Of a stretch of DNA of 64,000 bases, positions 41,010 through 50,562 are shown piece after piece. The position numbers and the translations under genes were made by a program. How positions within the stretch are numbered: the stretch's first letter is position 1; the number at the start of each line of letters is the position of its first letter. The notes beneath the pieces are model-generated. The model saw nothing but the letters and a program-made list of their open reading frames with translations, did not search any database and was not told the origin of the DNA. Source of the stretch: Saccharomonospora amisosensis (lineage in GTDB: Bacteria > Actinomycetota > Actinomycetes > Mycobacteriales > Pseudonocardiaceae); NCBI RefSeq assembly GCF_011761185.1, contig NZ_JAAOYM010000001.1, forward strand, positions 1,364,001 through 1,428,000, read 5' to 3'.

Positions 41010-41884
41010 TCACGTAGGTCGCACAACCGCTGGCGTACTTCGGCGTCGATCTCCGCAGACTGGCCCACCAATTGCATGAGCCAAGTGGTCATGTTGAGTT
41101 CTCGAATGGCACGAAGCACGGGGAAGCCATCCCAGGTCAGGGCGTCCCATCCATACGAGGCTACGTACTTGCTGTACTCGTCCCGCTCAACCCAGCCAAA
41201 CACGCTGTGCCGCACAGCCGCCACCGCCGCGTCCCACTCTCGTGGTCCCCACGCGAAATCCTCGAAGTCAATGAGGCGGACCACACCACTCGACGCATCC
41301 CGTAGAAGGTTGCCGTTGTGTGCGTCCCCATGAATTGGTCCCTGCGGAAGCGAAAAGTCGAGAAGAGTGAAGCTCTGCTCAAGTTCTTCGTATCTTCTGT
41401 AGAGGAAATCGAAGTCCTCGGTCGTCACTACCTCAGACACCCGCATAGAGTCGAGCCGCGCTCGCACCTTCGGCATGGGGCTGAATGCGGGCAAGGTGAA
41501 CGTGCGCGAAGGCGGCAGATCGTGTAGCGAACGCAAGATGCAACCGAGATCAGCTAGATCAACCGGTTCCGTTGACTCGTGAATATACTCCCAGAAGGAA
41601 ACAGGGAACCCCATAACTGTTAACGGTTGCTCAAATCCATCAGCTAGCCGAGCGGCAGGGAATCTGTGGTTCGCGAGCCAGCGAGCTACGTCAACCTCCT
41701 TGCGGATCGCAGCGACAGAGCGACCGATACGCACCATCACTCCCACGCCTGGGAGCCGATACATAGCGTTCTCACCCATCCTCACCAGTTCCGCGCCACA
41801 TGGGTCGAGGCCAAGAGTTCCGCAGGCCGACTCGAGCGCGGCACGTGTCGACTCAGGTGTGAAGGATGCAGCGGTGTGCGTCAT
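40976..41884 (-). CDS. APH-family phosphotransferase
   Basis: The 302-residue kinase-like enzyme has the Brenner motif PIHGDAHNGNLL (catalytic Asp) and the metal-binding Asp in VVRLIDFEDFAWGPREWD. The nucleotide loop is weak. ATG 41884 follows caggagggtt. The substrate could be an aminoglycoside, choline, homoserine or a macrolide; resistance is not shown. It is the last gene before attR. Confidence 0.82.
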   Translation of the reverse strand: MTHTAASFTPESTRAALESACGTLGLDPCGAELVRMGENAMYRLPGVGVMVRIGRSVAAIRKEVDVARWLANHRFPAARLADGFEQPLTVMGFPVSFWEYIHESTEPVDLADLGCILRSLHDLPPSRTFTLPAFSPMPKVRARLDSMRVSEVVTTEDFDFLYRRYEELEQSFTLLDFSLPQGPIHGDAHNGNLLRDASSGVVRLIDFEDFAWGPREWDAAVAAVRHSVFGWVERDEYSKYVASYGWDALTWDGFPVLRAIRELNMTTWLMQLVGQSAEIDAEVRQRLCDLRDYDSPRNWGAF

Positions 41885-42092
41885 CAACCCTCCTGACATG
41901 ACGTACATGGTCAAGGCTACGGGGGACGAGCAAGGTTGCGGTGGATGAGTGTGAAGCGGCCTTGGTGCCCGGCCCACAAATGGCCCACGGACACCTACAT
42001 ACAGGTGCGCTCTACTGCATATGGCCGCACAACAGACGAATGCCCTGCCATCTGTTCGCGCAGGTCAGCAGGGCGATACCGGTGTTCCCAGG

Positions 42093-42167
<75 letters not shown>

Positions 42168-42364
42168 TTGCCGTGTGATTCGGGGTCTTGTTCCTCCGCC
42201 CCTCAACGACGTGACAAACAGTAGCACGGTCCGTGGGCGCGCCCGCACAGCACCCCCGGACAACCACTCGGGTGCAAGTTCGCAACAAACCGCACACGTA
42301 CCGCGACTGAACGGGCAAGCTGGTGACACATCCGGGGTACCTACGGGGGATTGGAAGGTCGGCA

Positions 42365-43579
42365 ATGACAGGTCGGAGTGGGCTCGGCCCACGGCGGGGG
42401 ATTCGACTGGTGTCAGCACTACTGGCCGCCGTCGCGGTGGCCGCGGGCTGCAGCGCCGCCGGTGACGAGGGAGCCGACCCGCGGCAAAGCCGTAGCGCGC
42501 CGACGACCACGGTGGTGCGCGAACCCGTCTCGCTTTCGCTGTCGGTGCCCGACGGCGCGAAACGGGTCGAACCAGGGAAGTTGATCATCGCGAACGCGGA
42601 GCACGGGAAGATCGTGCGGGCCTCGCTGGTCGGCACGCACGGCACGAAGGTGAAAGCCGACCTCGCCGAGGACGGCAGGAGTTGGACCTCGACCGAACCG
42701 CTCGGATACGGCAAGACCTACACCCTCACCGTGCAGGCCGAAGGTGAGGACGGCAGGTCGCGAACCGAGAAGTCCACCTTCACCACGGCGACACCCGCAC
42801 GCACCGTCGCGGTGTCGATCAACGCGTGGGACGGCGAGACGGTCGGCGTCGGCATGCCGTTGATCTTCGACTTCACCGGGCCGGTGCCGGACAAGGCGGC
42901 CGCCGAGGACGCGATCCAGATCACCACCGAGCCGCGTACCGAAGGCGCCTTTCACTGGTTCGGCGACGACCGCGTGATCTGGCGGCCCAAGGAGTACTGG
43001 CAGCCGGGCACCAAGGTCTCGGTCGACGCTCTCGTCTACGGCAAGCGCCTCGGCGCGGGGATCTTCGGCAGCGAGGACAGGACGGTAGACATCACTGTCG
43101 GTGACAGGCTGGTCGCTGTCGCGGACGGGACTTCGCACCACATGCGGGTTTTCGTCAACGGCAAGCAGGTGAGGAGGATGCCGATCTCGATGGGCAAGCC
43201 GTCGAGTTCCACCCCGAACGGCGTCTACACCGTGATGAGCGAGCACAACGGCTACACCATGGATTCCAGCACCTACGGCGTGCCCGTGGACAGCTCCGCG
43301 GGTTACCGGCTCTTCGTCGAGTACGCGGTGCGGCTTTCCAACAGCGGCATCTTCTACCACTCGGCACCGTGGTCGGTCGGCGACCAGGGTGAGCGCAACG
43401 TGAGTCACGGCTGCATCAACCTCTCCACCGAGAACGCGGCGTGGTTGATGAGCCGCTCCAAGCGCGGAGACCTGGTGCGGGTGAAGCGGGCAGGCGGGCA
43501 GATCCTCGAGCCGACCGACGGCTGGAGCGTCTGGCAGCTGCCGTGGGAGCAGTGGCAGGCGGGAAGTGCCGACCGGTAG
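42365..43579 (+). CDS. L,D-transpeptidase lipoprotein (LdtMt2-like)
   Basis: The 404-residue secreted enzyme makes 3-3 cross-links in peptidoglycan. It has a signal peptide with lipobox AVAAGC (lipidated Cys29), two immunoglobulin-like domains (about 50-270), and a YkuD catalytic domain with VSHGCINLSTENAAWL (catalytic Cys in SHGC). ATG 42365 follows ggaaggt. The layout is that of LdtMt2 (Rv2518c). Confidence 0.9.
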   Translation: MTGRSGLGPRRGIRLVSALLAAVAVAAGCSAAGDEGADPRQSRSAPTTTVVREPVSLSLSVPDGAKRVEPGKLIIANAEHGKIVRASLVGTHGTKVKADLAEDGRSWTSTEPLGYGKTYTLTVQAEGEDGRSRTEKSTFTTATPARTVAVSINAWDGETVGVGMPLIFDFTGPVPDKAAAEDAIQITTEPRTEGAFHWFGDDRVIWRPKEYWQPGTKVSVDALVYGKRLGAGIFGSEDRTVDITVGDRLVAVADGTSHHMRVFVNGKQVRRMPISMGKPSSSTPNGVYTVMSEHNGYTMDSSTYGVPVDSSAGYRLFVEYAVRLSNSGIFYHSAPWSVGDQGERNVSHGCINLSTENAAWLMSRSKRGDLVRVKRAGGQILEPTDGWSVWQLPWEQWQAGSADR

Positions 43580-43582
43580 CGG

Positions 43583-44318
43583 TCACGCTCGCCAGATCCG
43601 CTGTCCGGCGTGGCTGAGGACGATGTTGGGTACCACGGCGTGGGTGGACAGGCGTGAGATGGCGAGTGCGAGCTCGGCGACGTCCCCGGTGTGAGCATCG
43701 CGTCCGGGTCGAGCTCGTCGCGCTTCCATGCGGTCATGTCGGTGTCGACGTAGCCGGGGGACAGTGCGGTGGCGGTGACGCCGTTGCCGGACTCTTCCAG
43801 CGTGATGGTTTCGCACAGCGAGATCAGGCCCGCTTTGCTGGCGCCGTTGGCGGCCAGTCCCGGCTCGCCCGCAACACGGTGATCGAGGCGAGTGCGACGA
43901 TCTTGGCTCCGCGCTCGGGTGTGGCGGCGGCCGCGGCACGTAGCAGGGGCAGGGTTCGCTGGATGAGCAGGAACTGGGCGCGCAGGTTGACGTTGAGCAC
44001 GAGGTCGTAGGTCTTCATGGGCAGGTCGGTGACCGATCCTTCCGCCCCGACCCCACCGTTGAGTACCAGCAGGTCGAGTCGGCGAAAGCGATCGGCGTGC
44101 GCCGCGGCGAGCAGGTGGATGTCTTCCTCGACGGCGAGGTTGGCCACGACCGGCGTGACGTCGGCTCCGGTTGCCCGCAGTTCGGTGGCTTCCAGCAGGC
44201 CGGCTTCTCGGCGGGCGGACAGCGTGAGCGCGTAGCCCTCATCGGCCAGTCGCCGGGCGATCCGCAGGCCGATGCCGCGGGAGGCGCCCGTGACGAGAGC
44301 GGTCCGGGTCGTGGTCAT
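43583..44318 (-). pseudogene. Decayed SDR-family oxidoreductase (two frameshifts)
   Basis: The gene starts normally (RTALVTGASRGIGLRIARRL) and keeps KIVALASIT, then shifts frame near 43880 (continuing as AGEPGLAANGASKAGLISLC). It shifts again near 43683 (LTPG joined to DVAELALAISRLSTHAVV) and ends at 43583. The conserved Tyr of the YxxxK active site is Asn (NGASK), so it would be inactive even if the frameshifts were sequencing errors. Confidence 0.8.
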
Positions 44319-44416
44319 GCGGTCCTAACCGGGTGTCGAGCCGCGCGTCGGGCACGGCGGGGACGTCGGTGTGCGGGCAGGCGCCGACTAACCGCACGCG
44401 ATGGGCGGCACGGTGG

Positions 44417-45493
44417 TCAGGCTCGCCAGTCGTCCGGTATGTCGTCGGAGTGCTCCCCGGGATGTGGTGGTGGGGTGGGGGTGGCCGGGGTGGTGCGGGA
44501 GAACCGTGGTGCCGGCGCGGGTTGCGTGACGCCGTCCAACTCCACGATGGTGCCGCGAGCGGCGAGGTGCGGGTGGTCGGTGGCTTCGGCGAAGGTGAGA
44601 ACCGGGGTGACGCAGGCGTCGGTGCCTGCGAACACCCTCTCCCAGTGCTCGCGTGGCTGAGCGCCGAACGCCTCGGCGAGCCGGGCCCGCAACTGTGGCC
44701 AGCGATCCTGTTCGAGCTGCCCGGGCAGGTCGGCGGAGTCCAGCCCCAGCCCCGCCAGCAACTGTGCGTAGAACTGCGGTTCGATCGCGCCGACAGCCAC
44801 GTAGCGGCCGTCGGCGCACTCGTAGGTGTCGTAGAAGGGCGCCCCTCCGTCGAGCAGGTTGTGGCCACGTTCGTCGGTCCAGGTGCCCTGACCGCGCATC
44901 GCCCACATCATCTGCGCCAGGACGCTGGCACCGTCGACCATCGCGGCGTCGACCACCTGGCCCTGCCCCGAGCGCTCCCGCTCCCACAGGGCCGACAGCA
45001 CGCCCACGAGCAGGAACATGGACCCGCCGCCGAAGTCTCCGACGAGGTTCAGCGGCGGTACCGGCCGCTCACCCCGCCTGCCGATGGCGTGCAGCGCACC
45101 CGTCAGGCTGATGTAGTTGATGTCGTGTCCCGCGCGCTGGGCAAGGGGGCCGTGCTGGCCCCAGCCCGTCATGCGGCCGTAGACCAGGCGGGGATTGACG
45201 GCATGGCAGTCGGCAGGACCCAGGCCGAGTCGTTCGGCCACACCGGGACGAAACCCTTCCAGCAACACGTCGGCCTTCTCTGCCAGCCGCAGTGCCAGTG
45301 CGCGACCCTCGGGGGTCTTGAGGTCGGCGACCACTGACCGCCGACCCCGCAGCATCGCGCTGTCGTCCCCGCTGCCCGGACGTTCGACGCGGACCACGTC
45401 GGCGCCGAGGTCGGCGAGGATCATGGCGGCGTGCGGCCCTGGCCCGATACCGGCCAGCTCGACCACCCGGATTCCGGTGAGTGGCCCGGCCAT
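44417..45493 (-). CDS. mcr: Alpha-methylacyl-CoA racemase (CaiB/BaiF family III CoA-transferase fold)
   Basis: The 358-residue enzyme epimerises (2R)/(2S)-methyl-branched acyl-CoAs for beta-oxidation of branched lipids or sterol side chains. The catalytic residues of M. tuberculosis MCR (His126, Asp156, Glu241) are matched by His123 ([10 protein letters not shown]), Asp153 (NLVGDFGGG) and Glu238 (GAIEPQFYA). Strong similarity runs to the end. The thiolase gene lies 50 bases upstream on the same strand. Confidence 0.92.
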   Translation of the reverse strand: MAGPLTGIRVVELAGIGPGPHAAMILADLGADVVRVERPGSGDDSAMLRGRRSVVADLKTPEGRALALRLAEKADVLLEGFRPGVAERLGLGPADCHAVNPRLVYGRMTGWGQHGPLAQRAGHDINYISLTGALHAIGRRGERPVPPLNLVGDFGGGSMFLLVGVLSALWERERSGQGQVVDAAMVDGASVLAQMMWAMRGQGTWTDERGHNLLDGGAPFYDTYECADGRYVAVGAIEPQFYAQLLAGLGLDSADLPGQLEQDRWPQLRARLAEAFGAQPREHWERVFAGTDACVTPVLTFAEATDHPHLAARGTIVELDGVTQPAPAPRFSRTTPATPTPPPHPGEHSDDIPDDWRA

Positions 45494-45543
45494 CTCAGCG
45501 CTCCGCCGAAGTGAGGTTACGGTCGCGTCTCATGCCGGTGCTC

Positions 45544-46737
45544 CTAGAGGCGTTCGATGAGGGTGGCGTTGGCCATGCCGCCGCCTTCGCACATGGTTTG
45601 CAGGCCGTACCGGCCGCCGGTGGCTTCGAGGTGATGGACCAGTGTGGCCAGCAATCGGGTGCCCGACGCGCCCAGTGGGTGCCCGAGCGCGATCGCGCCG
45701 CCTCGGGGGTTGAGCCGCTCCGGGTCCGCACCCAGTTCGTGTCGCCAGACCAGCGGGACGGGAGCGAACGCCTCGTTGACCTCGTAGGCGTCGATGTCGT
45801 CAAGGGCGAGTCCCGCGCGGTCGAGCAGCTTCCGGGTGGCTGGGATGACGCCGGTGAGCATCAGCAGCGGGTCGCTGCCGGTGACGGCGAAACTGTGGAA
45901 CCGCGCCCTTGGACGCAGGCCGAGTGCCTTGGCCCTGTCCTCGCTCATGATGAGCACCGCTGAGGCGCCGTCGGTCAGCGGCGAGGAGTTGCCCGGCGTG
46001 ATCTTCCAGTCGATCTCGGGGAATCGGTGCTCGAGCTGCTCGTCGCGAAACGACGGACGCAGCCCGGAAAGGCTGTCCACAGTGGTGTCCGGGCGGACGG
46101 TCTCGTCGCGGACCAGTTCGCGTCGCACACCGTCGGGTTCGGTGACGGTGATCGGCAGGATCTCGTCGTCGAAGCCGCCCGCGGCGGCGGTGGCCGCGGC
46201 CCTGGCATGCGAGCGTGCCGCGTACTCGTCGAGTTCACCGCGGTCGAGCTTCCACCTGCCCGCGATGATCTCGGCCGAGACGCCCTGGTTGACGAGGCCT
46301 TCCGGGTAGCGCAGGGCGACGGCCGGGCCCGAGGCGTCCTTGCCGAGGGTCGCGGTGCCCATCGGCACCCGGCTCATCGACTCGACGCCGCACGCGATCA
46401 CGACGTCGTAGGCACCGGCGAGCACACCCTGGGCGGCGAAATGAGCCGCCTGCTGGCTGGACCCGCACTGCCGGTCGATCGTCGTGGCAGGAACGGCTTC
46501 CGGAAAGCCCGCGCCGAGGACGGCCTTGCGGGTGATGTTCAGAGCCTGCTCGCTGACCTGGCCGACGCAGCCACCGATGACATCGTCCACCAGCGCGGGA
46601 TCCACGCCCGTCCGCTCGATCAAGCCCCGCAGCGTCCGGCCGAGCAGCTCCGCCGGGTGAATGTCGGAAAGCTGACCCCCGGGCTTGCCCTTACCGGACA
46701 CGGTGCGGACGGCATCGACGATGACGGCGGTGACCAT
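45544..46737 (-). CDS. Acetyl-CoA acetyltransferase/thiolase (FadA-like)
   Basis: The 397-residue thiolase has the nucleophile Cys91 (DRQCGSSQQAAH), EVNEAFAPV, GHPLGASGTR and the second cysteine in MCEGGGMANA. It is probably a degradative 3-ketoacyl-CoA thiolase given its linkage with the racemase gene. The upstream region has a palindromic site ACTTA-n8-TAAGT (46757-46774) that may bind a TetR-type lipid regulator. Confidence 0.9.
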   Translation of the reverse strand: MVTAVIVDAVRTVSGKGKPGGQLSDIHPAELLGRTLRGLIERTGVDPALVDDVIGGCVGQVSEQALNITRKAVLGAGFPEAVPATTIDRQCGSSQQAAHFAAQGVLAGAYDVVIACGVESMSRVPMGTATLGKDASGPAVALRYPEGLVNQGVSAEIIAGRWKLDRGELDEYAARSHARAAATAAAGGFDDEILPITVTEPDGVRRELVRDETVRPDTTVDSLSGLRPSFRDEQLEHRFPEIDWKITPGNSSPLTDGASAVLIMSEDRAKALGLRPRARFHSFAVTGSDPLLMLTGVIPATRKLLDRAGLALDDIDAYEVNEAFAPVPLVWRHELGADPERLNPRGGAIALGHPLGASGTRLLATLVHHLEATGGRYGLQTMCEGGGMANATLIERL

Positions 46738-47478
46738 GGCTGCCTCCTCCAGATCGACTTAACGGTCGCTAAGTTCGGTGTGCGCGTCAAGACGTGCGGC
46801 GAAGAGACGCGGGTCACGGAAATGCGCGTCGATCGTTCAGTACCGTGAGGGGTTTTCGCCCGTGGCCGCGAAGGCTCGCCGTTCGTGGCCGTACCCCGCG
46901 CTCGCACCCGGAAGCGGATCACGGATGCCGCGCGCGTCGGCGGTCAGTGGGAGGCGCCTTCCGCTGGACTGTTCGTTGTGGACAATCGAGGGAATGGCGG
47001 GTGATCGTTGCGATCACCAACACACGCCTCGCCGTCAACGGCCGCCGAGGACGTGCCGCCGCGGCGGGAGGGAGAGCCCGCACGCGAGCGCGACCGGAGG
47101 AGGTGGCGGCGCTGATCACGGTTCAGAACGGCAACGCGGGCCATGGTGACCCGCAGACCGCCCCGGCGCTCGCTTCCCGGGTGCACGGTCGTTACCGAAC
47201 CGCCGGCGAAGACACCGCTCACCCCCGGTTGCCGCTCGCTCACCCGTCTGCCAGAGGTGGACGTGGGGGCAACGTCGTGCCGACGACCGACGCCGTTGGT
47301 GTTGTGCGCACGTCAGCTTGACAACGTGCGGGGTGCTGGTTCGCGTCACCGCGGCTGCGACGGCGCACGTGCTCGCCACCTCAACGCCGACTCGCCCAAC
47401 CGCCGCCGGGTGCTGGGCAGCAGACTTTACCGTGGCCACCTATGACCTTGTGCTGACCCGAATGACCAGCGTGTTTCG
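46738..47478. other. 740-bp region without a confident gene
   Basis: It contains the thiolase promoter with the inverted repeat ACTTAACGGTCGCTAAGT (46757-46774). Several open frames exist on both strands, including one of up to 175 codons at 46794-47321, but none has a convincing ribosome site with a recognisable protein. A degraded gene cannot be excluded. Confidence 0.5.
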
Positions 47479-47555
47479 TGGGGTGAGTGACGGGACTTGA
47501 ACCCGCGGCCCCCTGGACCACAACCAGGTGCTCTACCAGCTGAGCTACACCCACC
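47479..47555 (-). tRNA. tRNA-His (GTG)
   Basis: On the minus strand: extra G-1, acceptor GTGGGTG/CACTCAC, D arm TAGCTCAGCTGGTAGAGC, anticodon loop TTGTGGT with anticodon GTG, T arm GCGGGTTCAAGTCCCGT. The discriminator C73 pairs with G-1, the mark of tRNA-His, and CCA is encoded. It lies downstream of orn. Confidence 0.95.
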
Positions 47556-47627
47556 ACGCGAGGCGTGTCGATGACCGCCTCGGCCCGATCATCGTAGCGC
47601 GCGCCCGGCGGCGGCGTCGCACCGGGG

Positions 47628-48236
47628 CTACTCGTCGTGGTCCCGCAGCACCTCACCCGCCGCGGCCCTGGCCTGTTCGGTGCTCGGGCCGGGCTGGGGC
47701 ACGAACGCGGTCCGGCGGTAGTACTCCAGCTCGCCGATGGATTCCCTGATGTCGGCGAGCGCCCGGTGAGCGAGCCCCTTGTCGGGCTTCGCGTAGTAGA
47801 TCCGGGGGTACCAGCGCCGCACGAGCTCCTTGATCGACGAGACGTCGACCATGCGGTAGTGCAGGTGCGCGTCGAGCGTGGGCATGTCCCGCGCCAGGAA
47901 CCCGCGGTCGGTGGCCACCGAGTTGCCCGCCAGCGGCGCCGTCTGCGGGTCGGGCACGTACTCGCGCACGTACTCGAGCGCTCTGCGTTCGGCCTCGTCG
48001 AGGGTGATGGTGGAGCGACGCACCTCCTCGGTCAGCCCTGACCTGGCGTGTATCTCCCGCACGATGTCGGGCATGTTGGCGAGCGCCTCGTCACCGGCAT
48101 GGATGACGAGGTCGAGGCCCTCGCCGAGTACCCGAAGGTCCGCGTCGGTGACGAGTACGGCGATCTCGATCAGGGCGTCCTTGGCGAGGTCGAGCCCTGT
48201 CATCTCACAGTCGATCCAGACAAGACGGTCGGTCAC
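47628..48236 (-). CDS. orn: Oligoribonuclease
   Basis: The 202-residue DEDDh exonuclease degrades 2-5-mer RNA and linear cyclic-dinucleotide products. The catalytic residues lie in [26 protein letters not shown] and [18 protein letters not shown] 48236 gives the standard length; longer frames upstream are shadows of the neighbouring gene. It is probably co-oriented with the rRNA methylase gene. Confidence 0.93.
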   Translation of the reverse strand: MTDRLVWIDCEMTGLDLAKDALIEIAVLVTDADLRVLGEGLDLVIHAGDEALANMPDIVREIHARSGLTEEVRRSTITLDEAERRALEYVREYVPDPQTAPLAGNSVATDRGFLARDMPTLDAHLHYRMVDVSSIKELVRRWYPRIYYAKPDKGLAHRALADIRESIGELEYYRRTAFVPQPGPSTEQARAAAGEVLRDHDE

Positions 48237-48366
48237 CCTCGAAACCCTAACGTGGCGCACCGGGTGTTGCTTGTCACACTCCGTTTTCGGCCTGTTGGGC
48301 GACCGTTTCGCGCGACGTTGCACGGGACCGTACCCGGGGAAGCGGCCCGGGTCGCTGCCGAGATTC

Positions 48367-49101
48367 TCACCGAGCGGCCAAGTCCTCGGCCACCGCCGCC
48401 CACAGCAACGGCCGAACACCGGCGGTGGGCGCGGCGGGGTCGATGCCGTGGCGGCGTAGCAGCCGATGGGCGCCCTTGCCAGCGAGCGCGGTGACGGTCG
48501 AACGGGCCGACCGCGTCGGCTGCCGTGCAGCGGTTCGCAGCAGAGCCCACAGGACCTGCTCGCCACGTGCTGTCGATCTCGACCTGCGTCGCAGCAGCAG
48601 CTGTGCCGAATCCACGGTCGGCGAAGGGCGAAAGCAATACGCGGGCACCTTGCGCAGCAGTCGGATGTCGAACCGGGCAGCCCACCAGGCCAGCTCAGTG
48701 GAGCGTGGCAGCGGTTCGGTGAGCCGCTTCGCGAAACCCCACTCCACCACCAGCGCCGCCCGGCGCAGCCGGGTGGTACGCGGACCGAGCAGGCGGCGCA
48801 GCAACGCGGTGGAGATTCCGTACGGGATGCTCGACACGACAAGGAAATCCTTGCCCGGCAACCGAAAGGTTCGCGCATCCGCCTGTACGACGTGGACGTT
48901 CGTGGTCGTGCCGAGCCGGGTGCGCAACCGGCGGGCGAACTCGGGGTCGCGTTCGACCGCGAGCACACGTGCGCCGGTCGCGGCCAACGGTGCCGTGATC
49001 GCTCCGGTACCCGCTCCGAGGTCGAGCACCAGGTCGCCCGAACTCGGCGAGCAGGACCGGATCAGGTCGTCGACGATGTGCCGTGCGGTCAGGAAATGCA
49101 C
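48367..49101 (-). CDS. Erm/KsgA-family rRNA adenine N6-methyltransferase, start uncertain
   Basis: At least 244 residues, with SAM motif [42 protein letters not shown] and a catalytic [10 protein letters not shown] (Erm motif IV). It would dimethylate 23S rRNA A2058, giving macrolide-lincosamide-streptogramin resistance, though activity is untested. The first usual start is GTG 49101, in the middle of the conserved N-terminus. In-frame codons upstream read LSRRPRHARKQPLPNPSG, as in homologues, but offer only a CTG (49161) before a stop at 49219. Confidence 0.8.
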   Translation of the reverse strand: MHFLTARHIVDDLIRSCSPSSGDLVLDLGAGTGAITAPLAATGARVLAVERDPEFARRLRTRLGTTTNVHVVQADARTFRLPGKDFLVVSSIPYGISTALLRRLLGPRTTRLRRAALVVEWGFAKRLTEPLPRSTELAWWAARFDIRLLRKVPAYCFRPSPTVDSAQLLLRRRSRSTARGEQVLWALLRTAARQPTRSARSTVTALAGKGAHRLLRRHGIDPAAPTAGVRPLLWAAVAEDLAAR

Positions 49102-49314
49102 GCCGGAAGGGTTGGGCAGTGGTTGCTTTCGGGCGTGGCGAGGCCGTCGTGAAAGGGGCAGGGCGCTGCTTTCGTCATGAACGAGGGGAGCGCGCGCGGA
49201 AACGAGCGCGCACGGACGTCATGGCGCAGCGACCGACAGCCCGGTCACGAGCCGGTCAGAGGGCGGCTTCGGAAGCGGCTTCGGAAAGCTAGCGGAGGTA
49301 AGAGGTCGCTGCGA

Positions 49315-49374
49315 CTAGGTGCGGCGTGCCCGCAGCCGGGCGAACACCACGCAGCGGATGGCCAAAGTTCCCAT
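49315..49374 (-). CDS. Possible erm leader peptide
   Basis: A 19-codon frame (MGTLAIRCVVFARLRARRT) lies about 210 bases upstream of the rRNA-methylase coding start on the same strand. Inducible erm genes are often preceded by such short stalling peptides with hydrophobic IxVV-like cores. The ribosome site is weak and no paired attenuator helices were worked out, so this is a suggestion. Confidence 0.3.
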   Translation of the reverse strand: MGTLAIRCVVFARLRARRT

Positions 49375-49583
49375 GCCGACGACGTTAGCGCCCACCGCAA
49401 CCGATTTTCGTTGCTGACACGAACGGAACCCTGGTGGCAGTGATGCGGTGTGCGAGCATGCCCGTTCGTCTACACGGCCCGTGCGAGCGGATCCGTTGGT
49501 GCAGTGCATTCTCGGCGATCCGGCTGATCGGTCGTAGTGTCGACCGCATCGAGTCCACATCGAACAGCGGAGGAGAACAGACT

Positions 49584-50558
49584 GTGTGCGCGGTCAGCAC
49601 CGACCCCTCGGTCGAATCCCACATCGAGGTGAAGGTCCGTGGTGGTATCGACCTTCGTGACCACGCGGACTTCCTGCGTCACCAGTCACCGGGCTGCAGG
49701 CCCCACGAGGGTGGCGAACCGGCGACGCTATGCCTGGGGTTCACGGTGGAGGACACCTGGCGGCCCGTCGCGGCGCGGGTGCGGCAACGGGCACCGGACG
49801 TCGTCGGCATCGACATCGCGGCGAAGGGGATACCGGTAACGGCGGTCGCGGAGCAGGTGCGGCGCATCCTGTCGCTGGAGGCCGACGGCGACGGCTTCGC
49901 CGCGCTCGCCCGCCGAGATCCGGTGCTGGCCAGATTACGTCGCCTGCGCCCCGGGTTGCGGCCGGTACATTTCCACTCACCGTACGAGGCGGCCTGTTTC
50001 GCCGTTGTGTGTCACCGGTTGCGCGTCGGGCAGGCGGCCGCGATCGTGCGACGCATCGCCGAACGGCATGGCGAGCGGGTCTCGATCGGCGGGCGAGCGC
50101 TCGCCGCGTTCCCGCCGCCCGAGGTGCTGCTCGATGCCGACCTTTCGGTCGGCTTGTCCGAGGTGAAGCGGCAGCGACTGACGGTGATCGCGCGTGCCGC
50201 GCTCGACGGCTTGCTCAACGGCACCTACCTGCGTTCCCTCCCGCCCGATCACGCCGTGCGGGAACTGCGGCGGCTGCCAGGGATCGGGCCCTTCTCGGCG
50301 GAGTTCGTCGTCGGTCAAGGCGCCGGACATCCCACGCTCTTCCCCCGGCGAGAACCCAGGTTGCACGCCAGGATGGCCCAGGCGTACGGGGTTGGCGACG
50401 TCGACGAACTCGAACGGATCGCGCGACGCTACGGCCCGTACAGCGGTTGGGCCGCGTTTGTGCTGCGATCCTCGCCGAGTTGTGAACTATATCCCGATGT
50501 CGTAGCGGGCCAACGGAAAGGGGGTTACCGGGAACAGACAACCACTGTGGTGAGCTGA
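49584..50558 (+). CDS. HhH-GPD superfamily DNA glycosylase (AlkA-like)
   Basis: The 324-residue protein has the AlkA-type layout with FHSPYEAACFAVVCHRLRV and the helix-hairpin-helix LRRLPGIGPFSAEFV. The segment that in AlkA holds the catalytic Asp reads LFPRREPRLHARMAQAYG, without the Asp. GTG 49584 follows cggaggaga. Base-excision repair of alkylated bases is probable, but catalysis may differ from AlkA. Confidence 0.78.
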   Translation: MCAVSTDPSVESHIEVKVRGGIDLRDHADFLRHQSPGCRPHEGGEPATLCLGFTVEDTWRPVAARVRQRAPDVVGIDIAAKGIPVTAVAEQVRRILSLEADGDGFAALARRDPVLARLRRLRPGLRPVHFHSPYEAACFAVVCHRLRVGQAAAIVRRIAERHGERVSIGGRALAAFPPPEVLLDADLSVGLSEVKRQRLTVIARAALDGLLNGTYLRSLPPDHAVRELRRLPGIGPFSAEFVVGQGAGHPTLFPRREPRLHARMAQAYGVGDVDELERIARRYGPYSGWAAFVLRSSPSCELYPDVVAGQRKGGYREQTTTVVS

Positions 50559-50562
50559 CGGT

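Noticed and set aside
46794-47321. 175-codon open frame between the thiolase gene and tRNA-His
   Set aside because: Arg/Ala/Gly-rich sequence without domain signals or a ribosome site; it looks like chance openness in GC-rich DNA.
47628-48968. A 446-codon frame covering orn
   Set aside because: Only the last 202 codons match oligoribonuclease; the rest is an antisense-like shadow frame of the rRNA methylase gene.
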